From Companilactobacillus mishanensis (GTDB lineage Bacteria; Bacillota; Bacilli; Lactobacillales; Lactobacillaceae): a stretch of 64,000 nucleotides of DNA. The DNA lies in assembly GCF_003946505.1 (NCBI RefSeq), contig NZ_RHON01000007.1:40111-104110 (forward strand), read 5' to 3'. Below are positions 60,729-64,000 of the stretch, piece after piece. Each line of letters opens with the position of its first letter. The stretch's first letter is position 1. Under the pieces are notes generated by a model. That model was not told where the DNA came from and ran no database searches. It saw only the letters and a program-made list of their open reading frames with translations. The translations under genes were made by a program, and so were the position numbers.

Positions 60729-62993
60729 TTACCAAATATTCACTCTTTTATCTTCTGCCAAATACATTCCATCGCCTGGTTGTACATCATATGTATCGTA
60801 GAACTGGCTGATGTTTTGTAAGCTGGTATTTACTCTGATGCTATCTGGTGTGTGGACGTCTTCTAGTTGTGACTCATAGGCACTTGGATCATATTTTGAT
60901 CTCCAGCCTAATGCGTAGTTTTGGAAATACTCGTCCAGGTTATAATTATTTTCCATTTGTAGGGCTGCTAATGAAACGTTTAGTCCTCCGTTATCGGCGA
61001 TATTCTCGTCTTCGGTTTGCACTCCGTCTACGTAGCCGCCTCCGTATGGGATTCCGTTGAATTCGGCTGCCATATTGTCAACTTTTTGATTGAATCTTGC
61101 TCTATCGTCTTTTGACCACCAATCATTCAACTCGCCGTTTCCATCATAAAGTGAACCGGTGGCGTCAAATCCGTGAGTCAATTCGTGTCCGATTACCATT
61201 CCTAGTCCACCAAAGTTTTTGGAGTCATCTTGGCTGGTACTGAAGAATGGTGCTGACATGATTCCGGCATTTATCGTAATTGAATTGGTCATTCTATCAT
61301 ATGATGCGTCGGGATCTAGTGCTGAATTGCCTTCTTGCCATGCTCCTCTGTCAACTGGTTGTGTGAAGTCAGCGAAGTTTTGTAAGGCTTGTGATCCGAC
61401 CACGTTACGATAATTCATATATGGTGAATTGAATCCTTCGATATCTACTCGATTGAAGTAGTCGAAATCACTGCTTGATGGATATCCAATGTTCATTTGG
61501 ATTCTGCTTAGTTTTCCTAAAGCATTCCGTTTCGTAGCTGTATCGAGCCAATTACTGTTGATGATTTGTGTTGAATAAGCATAAATAACTTTTTTAGCTA
61601 AAATTGTTGCTGCATTCTTCGTCGATTGTGTAACAATCTTTGGTCCATAATATTGGCTAAATGCGTCTGTGAACGCTGAGGAAGTTAGATAGTAAGCAAA
61701 TGTCTTTTGTAACTCAGGTGAAAGATTATCCGGATTATTCATATATTCTTCAGCTTGTTGTGGATCTGTTGATTGCAAGAAGCTTTGGAATCCATCGGTA
61801 ATATTTGAAATTTCACCACTACGATACAAAATCAAATCTGAAACTAACCATCCCTGCAAATCTTTAAATGTTCCTGTATTTATAAGTTCATTAATATGGT
61901 TGAAATATGATGGTGTCATTTCGTAAACACTATCTGGAACTGAGTTTGTCAGTGTCTTTGAAATTCCGTGTAAGTTGACATATTGCATCATGTCACATAA
62001 ATCTTGGAAATTAACGGATGGATAATCTCTATTATCATCGGTGCTTGCTGCAAGGTCCGTTGCGGTCTCAACATTCATCAACAACTGATCATAATTAACT
62101 GTAGCTGTAATGATATCTTGGATCGCATCGTCAGAATAACCTGCTGTCTGCAAGAATGCGACAACGTCATTTTCTTGATCAGAGCCGATTCCTTGTGATG
62201 TCAACATGAGTGGTTGGGCACCCATCAGATACATAGCTTTCTTAGTTGGATCATTCTGGTCACGATTGATCAGAATAGTAAATGGTGTTGGTTGGTCTTT
62301 CGCTACCATGTTGGTAAATTGATAGGCCAATTGATCAACATTTTTCAAATCTAAAATACTTTGAATTTCATTATTTAAATCTGGTGCTGTCGTCTCAATA
62401 CTGCTTAAATCATCATTTGAAGTAAGTTGATAGAACCAAGTTGCTTCATTCATCGCCAATCCGGCTGAGTCATCATTACTATTGGAATAATTAATAAAGT
62501 CATCTTCAACTTGTTTATTAATATTTCCGGTCATAGTATTCATCGTACCTTGTTCAGGAACAGCTTCATTGACATAAGTATCATTGACCCATGACCCATT
62601 TTCATACATATAAAAATTATCTTGAGGTCTACTATATACTGGATCTACATTCCAATCTCCACCATTAGTATTTTCTTCTGTCGTGTTAGTTGAGGTTGCG
62701 GCAGAATTGGAGTTTTGGAATCCATTATAAGTATTGCCTGTATTTGTTGCTGAAGTAGCTGTCGTTTGAACGTCTGCTGAAGTTGCTTGAGCGTTAGTTT
62801 CAACATTGGCACTCGTTGGTACTGCAAGTGAGGCAGAAGTGGCACTTGGAGCTTGTGTCGTATCTGTGACAGTCACGGCAGGTTGTGATATATCAGTAAC
62901 GGTATCTGCCTTTGCCGTCTGTGTGGTTGCCAATGCTCCCAAAATAACAGCTGAGAACGTAAACACACCTACTAGACTTTTATTGATTTTCAT
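60729..62993 (-). CDS. pepO: Secreted M13-family metallopeptidase (PepO-like)
   Basis: 754 residues from ATG 62993 (AGGAGG upstream); the upstream extension of the frame includes a terminator and is not coding. Signal peptide KINKSLVGVFTFSAVILGAL, cleavage near AKA. A Thr/Ser/Ala-rich stretch (about 30-110) follows, then the neprilysin-type catalytic domain with zinc motif HELTH (603-607) and the third ligand in ENIADNGG (about 663). Most lactic acid bacterial PepO proteins are cytosolic; this one has a clear export signal and linker. Confidence 0.9.
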   Translation of the reverse strand: MKINKSLVGVFTFSAVILGALATTQTAKADTVTDISQPAVTVTDTTQAPSATSASLAVPTSANVETNAQATSADVQTTATSATNTGNTYNGFQNSNSAATSTNTTEENTNGGDWNVDPVYSRPQDNFYMYENGSWVNDTYVNEAVPEQGTMNTMTGNINKQVEDDFINYSNSNDDSAGLAMNEATWFYQLTSNDDLSSIETTAPDLNNEIQSILDLKNVDQLAYQFTNMVAKDQPTPFTILINRDQNDPTKKAMYLMGAQPLMLTSQGIGSDQENDVVAFLQTAGYSDDAIQDIITATVNYDQLLMNVETATDLAASTDDNRDYPSVNFQDLCDMMQYVNLHGISKTLTNSVPDSVYEMTPSYFNHINELINTGTFKDLQGWLVSDLILYRSGEISNITDGFQSFLQSTDPQQAEEYMNNPDNLSPELQKTFAYYLTSSAFTDAFSQYYGPKIVTQSTKNAATILAKKVIYAYSTQIINSNWLDTATKRNALGKLSRIQMNIGYPSSSDFDYFNRVDIEGFNSPYMNYRNVVGSQALQNFADFTQPVDRGAWQEGNSALDPDASYDRMTNSITINAGIMSAPFFSTSQDDSKNFGGLGMVIGHELTHGFDATGSLYDGNGELNDWWSKDDRARFNQKVDNMAAEFNGIPYGGGYVDGVQTEDENIADNGGLNVSLAALQMENNYNLDEYFQNYALGWRSKYDPSAYESQLEDVHTPDSIRVNTSLQNISQFYDTYDVQPGDGMYLAEDKRVNIW

Positions 62994-63122
62994 TGGAGTT
63001 CCTCCTAACACAGTCATTGAATTTGACACACTAATAATCCACCCAAAACGTGTTGGTTTGGTCTCTATAAATAACAATATTTTTTTCGATATATGACAAA
63101 ACTTATAAATAAATATTTGGAC

Positions 63123-63166
63123 AAAAAAAGAAGCTTGTTCAATACCGAAGTATCGATCCAAGCTTC
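63123..63166 (-). terminator. Terminator upstream of pepO
   Basis: GAAGCTTG pairs with CAAGCTTC around a 21-nt loop that itself holds ATACTTCGGTAT, then seven T on the minus strand. It ends a leftward transcript coming from the gene-free region to its right, or acts as a pepO leader attenuator. Confidence 0.75.
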
Positions 63167-63180
63167 CTTCATGTCTATTA

Positions 63181-63880
63181 GATTCCTTCTCAACCATTAT
63201 AAAGGTCTGTGGTAGTCCTTCAAAAAATCATCTGGAACTAATAAGCACATATATTAGTTGTTATCATAAGGAATTAACCAGTTGCCGATCATCTTCACCA
63301 AATGAAATTAATACAGGCAGGTATTATATATCCAGGGATAGATGGTTCCAATGATCGACATAATCTTTGGCTTGGCTAACGTGGTAGGCGCCTAACCAAA
63401 AAATTATCAACTGACAACATAAAGAATTATATAACCTATATTTCAGAAAATCAATAAATATATTTCAAAGTTATAAAAACATATTATACTAATATAAACG
63501 ATAAGTAAATATTTAATATAAATTATACAATCATATATGAAGGTTCATATATGACAGATAATGGGGCGTTTTGGTAATCGTTTCCATTAAGATATCACAT
63601 AATCTTTATATAATCAATTAATTATATTTACCATTAGATTACAGTTATGTTAAAAATAGTTAGATTCATACCTTTTTACTGGAATTTTTGAAGAAGACAA
63701 TATATAATTTGGTTTGTTCATTAGGAGACGTCCTGATGAATATAACGATTAATTCGTTATGTCTTATGAAGTTAGAAAGTACATCCTCAATGTACACCTT
63801 TCAATTCATAATTTTCAGAAGTATTCCTTCTCAACTTTTGTAATAGAGGTTCGTGGTAGTCCCTCAACTTACATATCCCG
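63181..63880. other. Gene-free region with recurring GTGGTAG hairpins
   Basis: No credible open frame. The word GTGGTAG occurs at 63209-63215, 63381-63387 and 63853-63859 (and again at 63895-63901 in the terminator loop), each flanked by short GG/CC arms. A 40-bp segment (ATTCCTTCTCAAC...GTGGTAGTCC) near 63182 recurs near 63820. Other hairpins: TTCATTAGGA/TCCTGATGAA (63717-63740), ATAACGA/TCGTTAT (63741-63760) and GAAAGTACAT...ATGTACACCTTTC (63775-63802). A structured RNA ending at 63921 is likely. Confidence 0.55.
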
Positions 63881-63883
63881 AGG

Positions 63884-63921
63884 AGTAGAGGTTTGTGGTA
63901 GGCCTCTACTCTTTTTTTTTT
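63884..63921 (+). terminator. Terminator of the structured plus-strand RNA
   Basis: AGTAGAGG, loop TTTGTGGTAGG, CCTCTACT, then ten T. No coding gene precedes it on this strand. Confidence 0.85.
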
Positions 63922-64000
63922 GTCTTGAATTTACAAGTCAACTGGAACACTTTTCTTTAAAAACCTCGAAAGTAGATTTCCAACCGAATATCTTTTTTGG

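Noticed and set aside
60317..60821. Overlapping plus-strand frames reading through the hairpin and the cloverleaf repeats
   Set aside because: No ribosome site; the frames cross a terminator hairpin, and similar peptide words (such as LCRQF, LRRQF) arise only because the repeat itself is duplicated.
62994..63197. 68-residue N-terminal extension of the PepO frame
   Set aside because: It would include a rho-independent terminator and would place the signal peptide internally; ATG 62993 has AGGAGG and begins a normal signal peptide.

Overview
The window looks like chromosome from a low-GC Gram-positive lactic acid bacterium of the Lactobacillaceae. A Companilactobacillus-like species is my best guess, not a proof. 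The basis is AT-rich DNA, strong AGGAGG ribosome sites, an acetoin branch (AlsS/AlsD), a pyruvate oxidase, a CcpA cre site, a RelQ small alarmone synthetase, and many secreted proteins ending in paired SLAP-like repeats with the signature YYRVSTDEWV. There are no rRNA or tRNA genes, no phage module, no CRISPR array and no complete insertion sequence.

Layout. 0-10 kb: a MarR regulator diverges from alsS-alsD over an 18-bp palindrome that overlaps the alsS -35 box. A LysR regulator diverges from metE-metF over a MET-box. Small toxin-antitoxin-type genes lie between and after these, and a frameshifted glutathione peroxidase follows. 10-16 kb: a LanFEG-type bacteriocin-immunity exporter whose ATPase is broken twice, a YtrA-type GntR/ABC operon with its operator, and a MazE-like gene with a stop codon. 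16-28 kb: mostly housekeeping genes on the minus strand (matrixin protease, relQ, VOC protein, SWIM protein, HigA- and HicA-like genes, PEP synthase under a cre box, gpmA, PerM and YdcF membrane proteins).

27.8-49 kb is a cell-surface island. It has three tandem amidases, a ComX-like sigma factor beside a ComK-like regulator, a GH73 glucosaminidase, and seven paralogous secreted proteins with near-identical signal peptides (six on the minus strand, one on the plus strand). A Fic-like protein, DUF2922/DUF1659 proteins and a lipoprotein lie among them. At the island's end are two 28-residue paralogous peptides, each with its own ribosome site and terminator; I recognise no family for them.

49-57 kb is metabolic: an amino-acid permease with an isoleucine 2-epimerase-like enzyme, pyruvate oxidase, and a thioesterase/menB/menE cluster that would convert o-succinylbenzoate to DHNA. 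57.4-64 kb is repeat-rich. It holds two full tandem copies and one remnant of a type I (holin-like) toxin locus whose ribosome site is hidden in a hairpin and whose reading frame seems to start at AUC/AUU. It also holds three copies of a roughly 120-bp cloverleaf element with compensatory base changes, an alpha/beta hydrolase, a secreted M13 peptidase, and a 1-kb gene-free stretch full of hairpins.

The items most likely to be undescribed are the 28-residue peptide pair, the covarying cloverleaf element, the surface-protein array with its hairpin-embedded ribosome sites, and the ComX/ComK pair beside wall hydrolases.
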